Part shown: positions 1 to 5,177 of the stretch, in pieces
Numbering within the stretch: the first letter of the stretch is position 1
How the letters are laid out: the number at the start of each line of letters is the position of its first letter
Assembly (NCBI GenBank): GCA_031285645.1
Contig: JAITVU010000008.1
Span: 1 to 6,610, forward strand
DNA from: Oscillospiraceae bacterium
GTDB lineage: Bacteria; Bacillota; Clostridia; Oscillospirales; Ruminococcaceae
Reading direction: 5' to 3'
Length of the DNA: 6,610 bases
The notes under the pieces: model-generated
The model's database searches: none
Told to the model about the DNA's origin: nothing
What the model saw: only the letters and a program-made list of their open reading frames with translations
Position numbers and translations under genes: made by a program

Positions 1-6
1 ATTCCG

Positions 7-51
7 CTTATTTATTCCCGACGCTATAAGGCCGCACGACTGATAAATAAG
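7..51. repeat. Inverted repeat near left edge
   Basis: CTTATTTAT at 7-15 is a perfect 9-bp inverted complement of ATAAATAAG at 43-51, separated by 27 nt. It lies just downstream of the possible leftward promoter at 55-83. It could therefore be a leader structure or an operator of a divergent gene outside the window. Confidence 0.5.
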
Positions 52-54
52 AAA

Positions 55-83
55 ATTTTAGCAAACAAAAGCACTAAAGTCAA
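55..83 (-). promoter_or_regulatory. Candidate leftward sigma-A promoter
   Basis: On the minus strand TTGACT (plus positions 83-78) and TAAAAT (60-55) are separated by exactly 17 nt. Each hexamer matches the consensus at five of six positions. Transcription would start near position 48 and run off the left edge, implying a divergently transcribed gene there. The region is AT-rich, so a chance match is possible. Confidence 0.45.
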
Positions 84-152
84 ATCAATTCTCTGTGACC
101 GTCAGCCAAACACAGCGCAGATTAATGGCGACGGCAGTCCGGTAAAACCATT

Positions 153-184
153 GGTGCGCGCGCTGTACTCAACATCCGCGCACC
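153..184. repeat. GC-rich inverted repeat upstream of the radical SAM promoter
   Basis: GGTGCGCG at 153-160 is perfectly complementary to CGCGCACC at 177-184 across a 16-nt spacer. It lies between the leftward candidate promoter and the rightward promoter at 233-261. It could be a protein-binding dyad or an RNA hairpin; no T-run follows on either strand, so it is not a classic terminator. Confidence 0.5.
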
Positions 185-232
185 CTTTCCGGTATTTTAA
201 TTATTCAACTGAAATCCAGATATAAACATATG

Positions 233-261
233 TTTACTTTTTTAAGCAGGTGTGGTATAAT
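233..261 (+). promoter_or_regulatory. Sigma-A promoter of the radical SAM/DUF4130 unit
   Basis: The -35 element TTTACT (233-238) and a perfect -10 TATAAT (256-261) are spaced by 17 nt. A TG dinucleotide at 253-254 gives an extended -10. Transcription should begin near 268, leaving a leader of about 134 nt before the ATG at 402. That leader contains the three hairpins at 280-336. Confidence 0.8.
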
Positions 262-279
262 GCGCTTGTAGTAAAACAA

Positions 280-336
280 GTTAAAACAGGCACACTGTTT
301 TTAACCCTGCCTGTCGGCAGGGTGCCGCGAAGCGGC
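280..336 (+). promoter_or_regulatory. Three consecutive leader hairpins
   Basis: Three stem-loops follow one another just after the predicted transcription start. The first pairs GTTAAAACAG (280-289) with CTGTTTTTAAC (295-305), with one bulged T. The second pairs CCCTGCC (305-311) with GGCAGGG (316-322) around a TGTC loop. The third pairs GCCGC (324-328) with GCGGC (332-336) around GAA. None is followed by a clear T-run, so termination is not obvious. mRNA stabilisation, attenuation or a dispersed palindromic repeat are all possible. I match it to no known riboswitch. Confidence 0.55.
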
Positions 337-401
337 TTGTTCGTTCCTCATAGTCAACCGCCACGCCATAATGCCATAATGCCACAAAAGGACTGATTTA
401 C

Positions 402-1724
402 ATGGAAATGATGACCAAACTTACAATCCTCGCCGACGGCGCTAAATACGATGTCGCCTGCACATCTTCCGGCATTGACCGCGCCGGGAAAAAGGGCTTT
501 CTGGGCAGCACGCTCGGGGCGGGCATCTGCCACTCCTTCGCCGCGGACGGGCGATGCATCAGCCTGCTTAAAGTGCTGCAGACCAATTACTGCGTCTATG
601 ACTGCCAGTACTGCGTCAGCCGCCGCTCGAACGACGTGCCCCGCGCCGCGTTCAGCCCGCGCGAGCTCGCTGAGCTGACCATCAATTTCTACAGGCGCAA
701 TTACATTGAGGGGCTCTTCCTGAGCAGCGGCGTTCTCCGCGACGCCGACTACACCATGGAGCAAATGAGCAAAACCCTGCACATCCTGCGCGACGAATTT
801 CAGTTTCGCGGCTATATCCACGCCAAGACCATCCCCGGGGCCTCCCCCGAGCTCGTCTCTGAGATCGGCATGCTCGCTGACCGCATCAGCGTGAATTTAG
901 AGCTGCCCAGCGAGCAAAGCCTGAACCTCCTCGCCCCTGACAAGCCGCGGGGCGCTATTTTCAAACCCATGGGGCAGATCCGGGACGGCATCAGGGCCAA
1001 TACGCGCGATATGACTGTTTACAGGCACGCGCCCGCTTTCGCGCCCGCCGGGCAAAGCACGCAGATGATTATCGGCGCGACGCCGGACACCGATTATCAA
1101 ATTGTGCGTCTGGCGCAAAGCCTCTATAAAAAATACGCACTCAGGCGCGTCTTCTATTCCGGCTATATTCCCATCGGAACCAATGCCTTGCTGCCGCAAA
1201 ACCAGCCCGTGCCGATGCTGCGCGAGCACAGGCTTTACCAGGCCGACTTCCTGATGCGCTGCTACGGATTCGGCGCCGACGAAATCCTCAGTGAGCAGGC
1301 CCCGCACCTCGACCCGCTCCTGGATCCCAAGTGCAACTGGGCGCTGCACAACCTGCACTTCTTTCCTGTAGAAATCAACAAGGCCGGGATGGAGGAACTT
1401 TTGCGCGTGCCCGGCATCGGGCCGAAGGGCGCAGAGAAAATTGTCGCGGCCAGGCGTTTGGCGAGCCTTAATTTTGACCACCTCAAAAAGCTCAACATCG
1501 TACTCAAAAGGGCCGTTTACTTCATCACCTGTTCGGGCAAATACATGCCGGGCATGCGCTTCGAACCGGGTTTTATCTACAACAACCTCATCGCCGACAC
1601 AAGGCGCAATCCCGGCGCGCTGCCCTTCGCCCCCGCCGGGGAGCAGCTATCGCTTTTCCCGGCACAGTCCTTTTACGGCCCCGGGGGCGCGCCGCTGCTG
1701 CCGGATCACGGCCGGGGCGCGTAA
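402..1724 (+). CDS. Putative DNA modification/repair radical SAM protein (TIGR03916-like)
   Basis: A 440-aa radical SAM protein of the family annotated as putative DNA modification/repair, which habitually neighbours a TIGR03915-type protein. The [4Fe-4S]-binding motif CxxxCxxC is Cys64, Cys68 and Cys71. It should generate a 5'-deoxyadenosyl radical; the substrate is unknown. The radical SAM barrel spans roughly residues 50-290. A helix-hairpin-helix motif follows at about 333-351 (core VPGIGPKGAEKI), a common non-specific DNA-binding element. Near the C-terminus QLSLF (415-419) matches the sliding-clamp-binding consensus. The start at 402 has AAAGGA at 387-392 with a 9-nt spacer; ATG codons at 408 and 411 are alternatives. 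The partner begins 202 nt downstream and no terminator is visible between them, so co-transcription is likely. Family membership is from recognition, not a search. The QLSLF role is inference. Confidence 0.9.
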   Translation: MEMMTKLTILADGAKYDVACTSSGIDRAGKKGFLGSTLGAGICHSFAADGRCISLLKVLQTNYCVYDCQYCVSRRSNDVPRAAFSPRELAELTINFYRRNYIEGLFLSSGVLRDADYTMEQMSKTLHILRDEFQFRGYIHAKTIPGASPELVSEIGMLADRISVNLELPSEQSLNLLAPDKPRGAIFKPMGQIRDGIRANTRDMTVYRHAPAFAPAGQSTQMIIGATPDTDYQIVRLAQSLYKKYALRRVFYSGYIPIGTNALLPQNQPVPMLREHRLYQADFLMRCYGFGADEILSEQAPHLDPLLDPKCNWALHNLHFFPVEINKAGMEELLRVPGIGPKGAEKIVAARRLASLNFDHLKKLNIVLKRAVYFITCSGKYMPGMRFEPGFIYNNLIADTRRNPGALPFAPAGEQLSLFPAQSFYGPGGAPLLPDHGRGA

Positions 1725-1770
1725 AACGGTCGTTCAAAGGCAGCGTCCATAACCATCGGCAAGAGACTCG

Positions 1771-1798
1771 CCCGCCCACGGTGGACACTGTCCGCGGG
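1771..1798 (+). repeat. Small dyad in the spacer between the two repair genes
   Basis: Within the 202-nt spacer, CCCGC (1771-1775) pairs with GCGGG (1794-1798) and encloses GGACA-C-TGTCC (1783-1793), giving an asymmetric hairpin. No T-run follows, so it should not stop transcription into the downstream gene. It may be an mRNA processing or stability element, or chance in GC-rich DNA. Confidence 0.3.
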
Positions 1799-1926
1799 GT
1801 TTGCGCATATGCCGTCAAAACCGTAATGCCTTCTCCGTGGCTTTTCTTGTCCCGCCCGTCCGCGCGAGACGCCGGAAAAGCGGTACGGATTCATGGCCCT
1901 ATTTAACAACAGAAAAGTGGGGAATT

Positions 1927-2676
1927 ATGGAACGCTCAACCATCGCCTATATTTATGACGGCAGCTTTGAAGGCCTTTTATCCGCCGTTTTCACGGCTTT
2001 TGAACGACGCGAACAGCCCTATATTATCGCGCAGGAAGAAAACCTTCAGGTGATCTTCGGCCAGGAGGTTGTGCGGGTGCGGACCGATCCCGTCCTTGCC
2101 GGGCGCGTGACGGACGGCGTGCGCAAAAAAATGGGTGCCGACGCGTACGGCCAAATCTGGACGGCCTTTCTTTCCTGCGACGCGGACAGGGCTACCAAAA
2201 TATACCGCTATATCCGCGTGGGCATGAAGATCGGGCGGGCTGTCACATCGTATCTCTCCAATGAGGATGTGCTCGCCGTCGTCAACATCTGCAAATATGT
2301 CGGCGGCGAAGCGCACCTTCTTAAAGGCTTTGTCCGCTTCACCAAAATGGACAACGGCGTTTACTACGCCAAAATTACGCCCAACAACAATGTCATCCCC
2401 GTGTTAATGCCGCATTTTTCGGATCGCTACACCGATCAGCCCTTTTTGATTCACGATCCCGGCCATCAGCTTGTCGGCGCCTATGACCTCAAGGAGTGGT
2501 ATCTGATTGAAACGGATCATATTGATTTGCCGGGCATGGCGGCGGACGAGGCGGATTGGAAGCGTTTGTGGAAGCGGTTTTACAACGCTATCGCCATCGC
2601 CGAACGCACAAATCACAAACTGCGCATGAACCATATGCCCAAGCGCTACTGGCCGAACATAGACGAAATGAGGTGA
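1927..2676 (+). CDS. Probable DNA metabolism protein, TIGR03915/DUF4130 family
   Basis: A 249-aa protein of the family found next to TIGR03916 radical SAM proteins and annotated as a probable DNA metabolism or repair protein. Hallmarks are the N-terminal YIYDGSFEGLL (8-18), the central LMPHFSDRY (160-168) with FLIHD (173-177) and YDLKEWYL (186-193), and the C-terminal NHMPKRYW (235-242). Some relatives carry an extra C-terminal uracil-DNA-glycosylase-like domain; this one ends at the short form, so any glycosylase partner would be encoded elsewhere. The frame is open back to a TTG at 1801, but the ATG at 1927 is preferred: GTGGGG lies at 1917-1922 and family proteins begin at this point. Catalytic chemistry is unknown. 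It probably works with the upstream radical SAM enzyme, and no signal peptide or membrane segment is seen. Confidence 0.9.
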   Translation: MERSTIAYIYDGSFEGLLSAVFTAFERREQPYIIAQEENLQVIFGQEVVRVRTDPVLAGRVTDGVRKKMGADAYGQIWTAFLSCDADRATKIYRYIRVGMKIGRAVTSYLSNEDVLAVVNICKYVGGEAHLLKGFVRFTKMDNGVYYAKITPNNNVIPVLMPHFSDRYTDQPFLIHDPGHQLVGAYDLKEWYLIETDHIDLPGMAADEADWKRLWKRFYNAIAIAERTNHKLRMNHMPKRYWPNIDEMR

Positions 2677-2727
2677 CATCATACACAGCGAATGTAAAAA
2701 GCATTTTGCTATTCTTTATGTTTTTTG

Positions 2728-2841
2728 CAAGGCGCTGCTGTGCAGCAAGGCTTGTCGCTCATGCCGCGACGGGCTTGTTGCTTCAGCGACGAGACAAGGC
2801 GCTGCTGTGCAGCCAGGCTTGTCGCTTATGCCGCGACGGGC
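2728..2841 (+). repeat. Tandem pair of 47-bp near-identical units
   Basis: Positions 2728-2774 and 2795-2841 match at 45 of 47 bases, differing only by A/C and C/T substitutions, and are offset by 67 bp. Each unit contains a GCTGC-TGT-GCAGC hairpin (2734-2746 in the first copy) and a GTCGC/GCGAC stem (2754-2758/2766-2770). Between them lies an 8-bp hairpin, CTTGTTGC (2774-2781) with GCGACGAG (2786-2793), including G-T pairs. It looks like a duplicated module of a dispersed intergenic repeat. Confidence 0.85.
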
Positions 2842-2842
2842 A

Positions 2843-2868
2843 GTTCCTTTGTCTCGTCACAAAGGAAC
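2843..2868. repeat. Perfect 10-bp hairpin
   Basis: GTTCCTTTGT (2843-2852) is a perfect inverted complement of ACAAAGGAAC (2859-2868) around a 6-nt loop. An alternative pairing exists: GACGAGACAAGG (2788-2799) can pair with 2846-2858, with one bulged T. The two structures are mutually exclusive. Confidence 0.7.
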
Positions 2869-2877
2869 CAAAAGACG

Positions 2878-2898
2878 CCGGGAGGGGCCGCCTCCCGG
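2878..2898. repeat. GC-rich 8-bp hairpin
   Basis: CCGGGAGG (2878-2885) pairs perfectly with CCTCCCGG (2891-2898) around GGCCG. No T-run follows, so it is probably not an intrinsic terminator. It is the distal part of the same repeat cluster as the tandem units. Confidence 0.65.
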
Positions 2899-2951
2899 AC
2901 CCGCCCGGATATGGATAACCGGAAGAATTAAAGAGTTTGGTACGGACGACG

Positions 2952-2980
2952 TTGGATGGGTCCTACCGCGCGCGTATAGT
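2952..2980 (+). promoter_or_regulatory. Weak promoter-like pair inside the gene-free region
   Basis: TTGGAT (2952-2957) and TATAGT (2975-2980) are 17 nt apart. The -10 matches at five of six positions but the -35 at only three. If real, it would make an RNA running towards the terminator at 3232-3257, about 270 nt long and without a credible reading frame. Low confidence. Confidence 0.2.
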
Positions 2981-3000
2981 TGCACAGCGGGCATTGAAAC

Positions 3001-3126
3001 GACGCGCTGCGGCGCGTCAACTTTCCTACCGCGCCCGCAGAATAGAGAAAAGACCTTATTAAAATGCGGGCGCTTTCGAATGCGCGCGGGGTGGCGCTCT
3101 AAAACAGGTCATGCGCTTGAGCGCCA
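3001..3126 (+). repeat. Cluster of three successive stems
   Basis: GACGCGC (3001-3007) pairs with GCGCGTC (3012-3018). GCGCCCGCA (3031-3039) pairs perfectly with TGCGGGCGC (3065-3073) over a 25-nt AT-rich loop. TGGCGCTC (3092-3099) pairs with GAGCGCCA (3119-3126) over 19 nt. Long stems enclosing AT-rich loops would fit a structured RNA or a palindromic mobile repeat; nothing here matches an RNA family that I recognise. Confidence 0.55.
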
Positions 3127-3231
3127 TAATGCTGACAAACGAGTCCCATAATAGAACAAGTTCAAAACAGGCATCCCGTTTTAAAACTCTGCTCAGACGT
3201 CATAATAAACCAATCAGAATTTTGACACTTG

Positions 3232-3257
3232 AAACGCCGGGTTCCGGTGTTTTTTTT
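3232..3257 (+). terminator. Intrinsic terminator downstream of the gene-free region
   Basis: AAACGCCGG (3232-3240) and CCGGTGTTT (3244-3252) form a 9-bp stem with one G-T pair and a GTT loop, running into an unbroken T-run at 3250-3257. The orientation is plus strand. The nearest upstream coding stop is at 2676, over 550 nt away. It therefore ends either a long 3' untranslated tail of the DUF4130-type gene or an independent non-coding transcript. Confidence 0.85.
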
Positions 3258-3274
3258 ATGACATAGCCTGACTT

Positions 3275-3295
3275 AATGCGCTTTTACAGCGCATT
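3275..3295. promoter_or_regulatory. Operator-like palindrome next to a -35 box
   Basis: AATGCGC (3275-3281) and GCGCATT (3289-3295) are perfect inverted copies separated by 7 nt, ending 3 bp before the -35 hexamer of the downstream promoter. The position suits a regulator-binding site. No specific regulator can be named. Confidence 0.4.
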
Positions 3296-3298
3296 TAA

Positions 3299-3327
3299 TT
3301 GACTGGAACATAAAAAAATGCTATAAT
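3299..3327 (+). promoter_or_regulatory. Strong sigma-A promoter of the tryptophan-repeat gene
   Basis: TTGACT (3299-3304) and a perfect TATAAT (3322-3327) are 17 nt apart, with TG at 3319-3320 giving an extended -10. Transcription should start near 3334, about 42 nt before the GTG start at 3376. Confidence 0.85.
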
Positions 3328-3360
3328 TAAAGAACAAATGTTTATATGCGATATCATTTT

Positions 3361-3369
3361 AAGGGAGGT
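3361..3369 (+). promoter_or_regulatory. Ribosome binding site that sets the GTG start
   Basis: AAGGGAGGT is an excellent Shine-Dalgarno sequence, 6 nt before the GTG at 3376. An in-frame ATG at 3346 lies upstream of this site, has no ribosome binding site of its own and is only about 12 nt from the predicted transcript end. GTG is therefore chosen. Confidence 0.85.
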
Positions 3370-3375
3370 TTCACA

Positions 3376-4959
3376 GTGAGTACGAGTGTTCACAATCTGA
3401 GCACATTAATCGATAAACCGGAATATCTTTATATTCCACCTGTATATGAAGAAAGCACCGCGACTATTTCCTGGAAAAACAGTCCCGGCGTGGATTATTA
3501 TGAGCTTGACACTGTTTTCGACGAAACGTTTGAAGCGGCCGAACACGGCAAAACCTGGGCCGATATGGAACTCGGCGATTATGACTGGATACGGCTTCAG
3601 ACCCTTGGGCCTGCCGGCGACGGCCTGACCTGGAGCGCAATCGAGGGGCTTGACGCCCAGGGCCTTATGTGGCGCAATCTTGAATTCATGGATCGGCGCT
3701 GGGGCGATTGGGATAACGACCCCAACACAACCTGGGCCTGGCTGCAGACGCATCCCTGTGTTTTTACCGTCTACGCGGGTCCGGGCCGTGACGTCGCAGC
3801 CCCGGACCAGGGGCTGCCGTGGCAGGAACTGGACGGCCGGGGACACACATGGAGCGCCATCGCCCTTGCCGGACCGAATGGCGACGGCCGGACCTGGCAA
3901 GAGTTTGAATTCCTGCAGCGCGTCGGCCTGACATGGGGCCAGCTGGACAGCGATACCCTTTCGTGGACACAGTTTGAGCAGCGCTACGCCGCGTGGTCGG
4001 CGCTGGAGGAGGAGCGCGCACGCGGCCTGACATGGGGCGGCCTTGACGCGCGCCGCCTGATGTGGGCCGAAATCGGCGCTCTGAGCGGCGACGGCCTGAC
4101 ATGGGCCGCGCTTGAGCACCTGCCCGCGGATGACGAGACCCAGCGCGGGTGCGATACAACCATCCCGCTCTATACAAAGAAATCCATGTTCCGCCTGCGC
4201 GCGTTCGACAACGCCGGGAACGCGACGGACTATATCACATCGCAGTTTATTCACCATCTGCCCAGAAGCCTTAAGAAGGAGACGCCGCCCTGCCTGCATA
4301 TTCCCGAAATCAGGGAAGGCCGGACGGCCAGGCTGATCTGGGGTGAGCTGTACGGCGCATCCCATTACATTCTGGAGCGCAGCCTCGACGGCGCGGCGTT
4401 CACGGTCCTTTACGACGGTACCGGGAATAAGGTCGCGGCGGGAGCGGGCTATACGTGCGATGTATACGATATGCGCCCGCCCCACTTTGTCCAGCACTTC
4501 GCTTTTGACGACACCGTTCCGTACAACAAAAAACGCGTCGTTTACAGGCTGAAGGCGTATAACACGACAGACGCGTCGCGGTACCGGACCAGTGCTGAAA
4601 TTAAAATTATTCCCGTCTTTGAGCGCTCAGATACTTACGCCTTTCCCGTTTCAAAAGACGCTTTCTACACCGTTATGCTGGCCGGTTCGGACGTTCCGTC
4701 ATTCGCGCACGTGTACATGGCTGTTGTGGACAGGGCGGGGCTTTTGACCCTTGAGGACGCCGCCGCGCATTGTGACGGCGTTCAGCTCGCGCCCGGCGAC
4801 TACAAAGAGGCGAAACTGCGCATCCTGCCCGCCTCCGCAGGCGCTCTGTCCTTTGAATCCATGATTTCCGTTCCCGCCGGATTCAAACGCGACGGCATGG
4901 TGACACTGCTGAAATTCAAAGCGCGTAACAGCGGCACGGCGCAACTGGTCCTCTCATAG
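3376..4959 (+). CDS. Tryptophan-repeat protein with FnIII-like and possible cohesin-like domains
   Basis: A 527-aa protein of unknown function. Residues 17-55 resemble the first strands of a fibronectin-III domain (TISW at 30-33, YYELD at 41-45). A region with tryptophans every 10-15 residues follows (61-243), of the type G-L-T-W-x-x-L-E. FnIII-like strands resume at 263-292 (MFRLRAFDNAGN). A second FnIII-like domain covers about 305-415, and 425-527 resembles a cohesin-type beta sandwich, ending in a glycine-containing final strand. Trp positions 61-71-86-99-109 and 149-159-174-187-197 have identical 10-15-13-10 spacing, evidence for internal duplication. No signal peptide, membrane segment or sorting signal is visible despite the surface-type domains. 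It has its own promoter and terminator, so it is monocistronic. A carbohydrate- or protein-binding structural role, possibly phage-tail-like, is speculation. Confidence 0.85.
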   Translation: MSTSVHNLSTLIDKPEYLYIPPVYEESTATISWKNSPGVDYYELDTVFDETFEAAEHGKTWADMELGDYDWIRLQTLGPAGDGLTWSAIEGLDAQGLMWRNLEFMDRRWGDWDNDPNTTWAWLQTHPCVFTVYAGPGRDVAAPDQGLPWQELDGRGHTWSAIALAGPNGDGRTWQEFEFLQRVGLTWGQLDSDTLSWTQFEQRYAAWSALEEERARGLTWGGLDARRLMWAEIGALSGDGLTWAALEHLPADDETQRGCDTTIPLYTKKSMFRLRAFDNAGNATDYITSQFIHHLPRSLKKETPPCLHIPEIREGRTARLIWGELYGASHYILERSLDGAAFTVLYDGTGNKVAAGAGYTCDVYDMRPPHFVQHFAFDDTVPYNKKRVVYRLKAYNTTDASRYRTSAEIKIIPVFERSDTYAFPVSKDAFYTVMLAGSDVPSFAHVYMAVVDRAGLLTLEDAAAHCDGVQLAPGDYKEAKLRILPASAGALSFESMISVPAGFKRDGMVTLLKFKARNSGTAQLVLS

Positions 4960-4969
4960 AGCCGTTAAT

Positions 4970-5004
4970 ATCTCCCGGGCAGCCGCCCGGGAGATTCGCG
5001 TTTT
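4970..5004 (+). terminator. Terminator after the tryptophan-repeat gene
   Basis: ATCTCCCGGGC (4970-4980) pairs perfectly over 11 bp with GCCCGGGAGAT (4985-4995) around AGCC. It is followed by TCGCGTTTT, so the T-run is interrupted. It starts 10 nt after the stop codon. Stem strength and position support termination, possibly partial. Confidence 0.75.
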
Positions 5005-5023
5005 ATAGCTGTTTACGCCATAT

Positions 5024-5082
5024 TCACGCGAAGCGTGACAGCGGGCAAAACCCGCTGTGGTTTAAAACTGTATAGTTTTAAA
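5024..5082. repeat. Three abutting hairpins between the two units
   Basis: TCACGC/GCGTGA (5024-5029/5033-5038, loop GAA), ACAGCGGG/CCCGCTGT (5038-5045/5051-5058, loop CAAAA) and TTTAAAACT/AGTTTTAAA (5061-5069/5074-5082, loop GTAT) follow with almost no spacing. The GAA-loop and TTAAAAC-type hairpins resemble those in the leader at 280-336. This suggests a modular dispersed palindrome family. Confidence 0.65.
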
Positions 5083-5109
5083 TCTATATGACTGTATATT
5101 CAAGCAACA

Positions 5110-5138
5110 TTGAAAGAACGGATGGAATGCGGTATAAT
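5110..5138 (+). promoter_or_regulatory. apbE: Sigma-A promoter of apbE
   Basis: TTGAAA (5110-5115) and a perfect TATAAT (5133-5138) have a 17-nt spacer. Transcription should start near 5145, giving a leader of about 96 nt that contains the hairpins at 5178-5220. Confidence 0.8.
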
Positions 5139-5177
5139 AAAAATTCCCATAATATATGTATATTATAGCTGTATAGG

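Larger units (their letters stand above)
1..225 (+). other. Unassigned open frame at left edge, probably not coding
   Basis: Frame 1 is open for 74 codons from the window edge to a TAA at 223-225. It could therefore be the C-terminal end of a gene that starts outside. I recognise no family in the translation. Third codon positions are not GC-rich as they are in the confident genes, and two inverted repeats (7-15/43-51 and 153-160/177-184) lie inside it. A possible leftward promoter at 55-83 also argues for intergenic DNA. I keep it only as a caution. Confidence 0.15.
2677..3231. other. Gene-free palindromic region
   Basis: I find no credible gene here. Open frames of 60-120 codons crossing it are low-complexity translations of repeats, lacking ribosome binding sites. 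The content is a tandem 47-bp repeat (2728-2774 and 2795-2841), strong hairpins at 2774-2793, 2843-2868, 2878-2898, 3001-3018, 3031-3073 and 3092-3126, and an AAAACAGG-containing dyad near 3164-3182. An 11-nt direct repeat, TCCTACCGCGC, occurs at 2961-2971 and 3024-3034. The density suggests dispersed palindromic elements of the REP/MITE kind, or structured RNA. No tRNA or rRNA signature was noticed. Confidence 0.7.

Noticed and set aside
897..1481. Minus-strand frames within the radical SAM gene, including 354-821
   Set aside because: They are shadows of the clear sense gene; no ribosome binding site or family resemblance.
1801..1926. Longer start (TTG at 1801) for the DUF4130-type protein
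   Set aside because: The extra 42 residues look non-homologous and basic, and the family N-terminus (YIYDGSFEGLL) begins right after the ATG at 1927.
2728..2841. CRISPR array
   Set aside because: Only two repeat units, 47 bp long, with a 20-bp spacer that is itself a hairpin, and no cas genes.
2556..3151. Three overlapping plus-strand open frames (2556-2918, 2725-2931, 2807-3151)
   Set aside because: They translate palindromic repeats, one begins inside the DUF4130-type gene, and none has a ribosome binding site. Such peptides are common artefacts of dispersed intergenic repeats.
3346..3375. ATG at 3346 as start of the tryptophan-repeat protein
   Set aside because: The excellent ribosome binding site lies downstream of this ATG and points to the GTG at 3376.
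3406..4497. A 363-codon minus-strand open frame opposite the tryptophan-repeat gene
   Set aside because: It is antisense to a well-supported gene with promoter, ribosome binding site and terminator. Its translation is low in recognisable motifs and arises from GC-rich codon usage.
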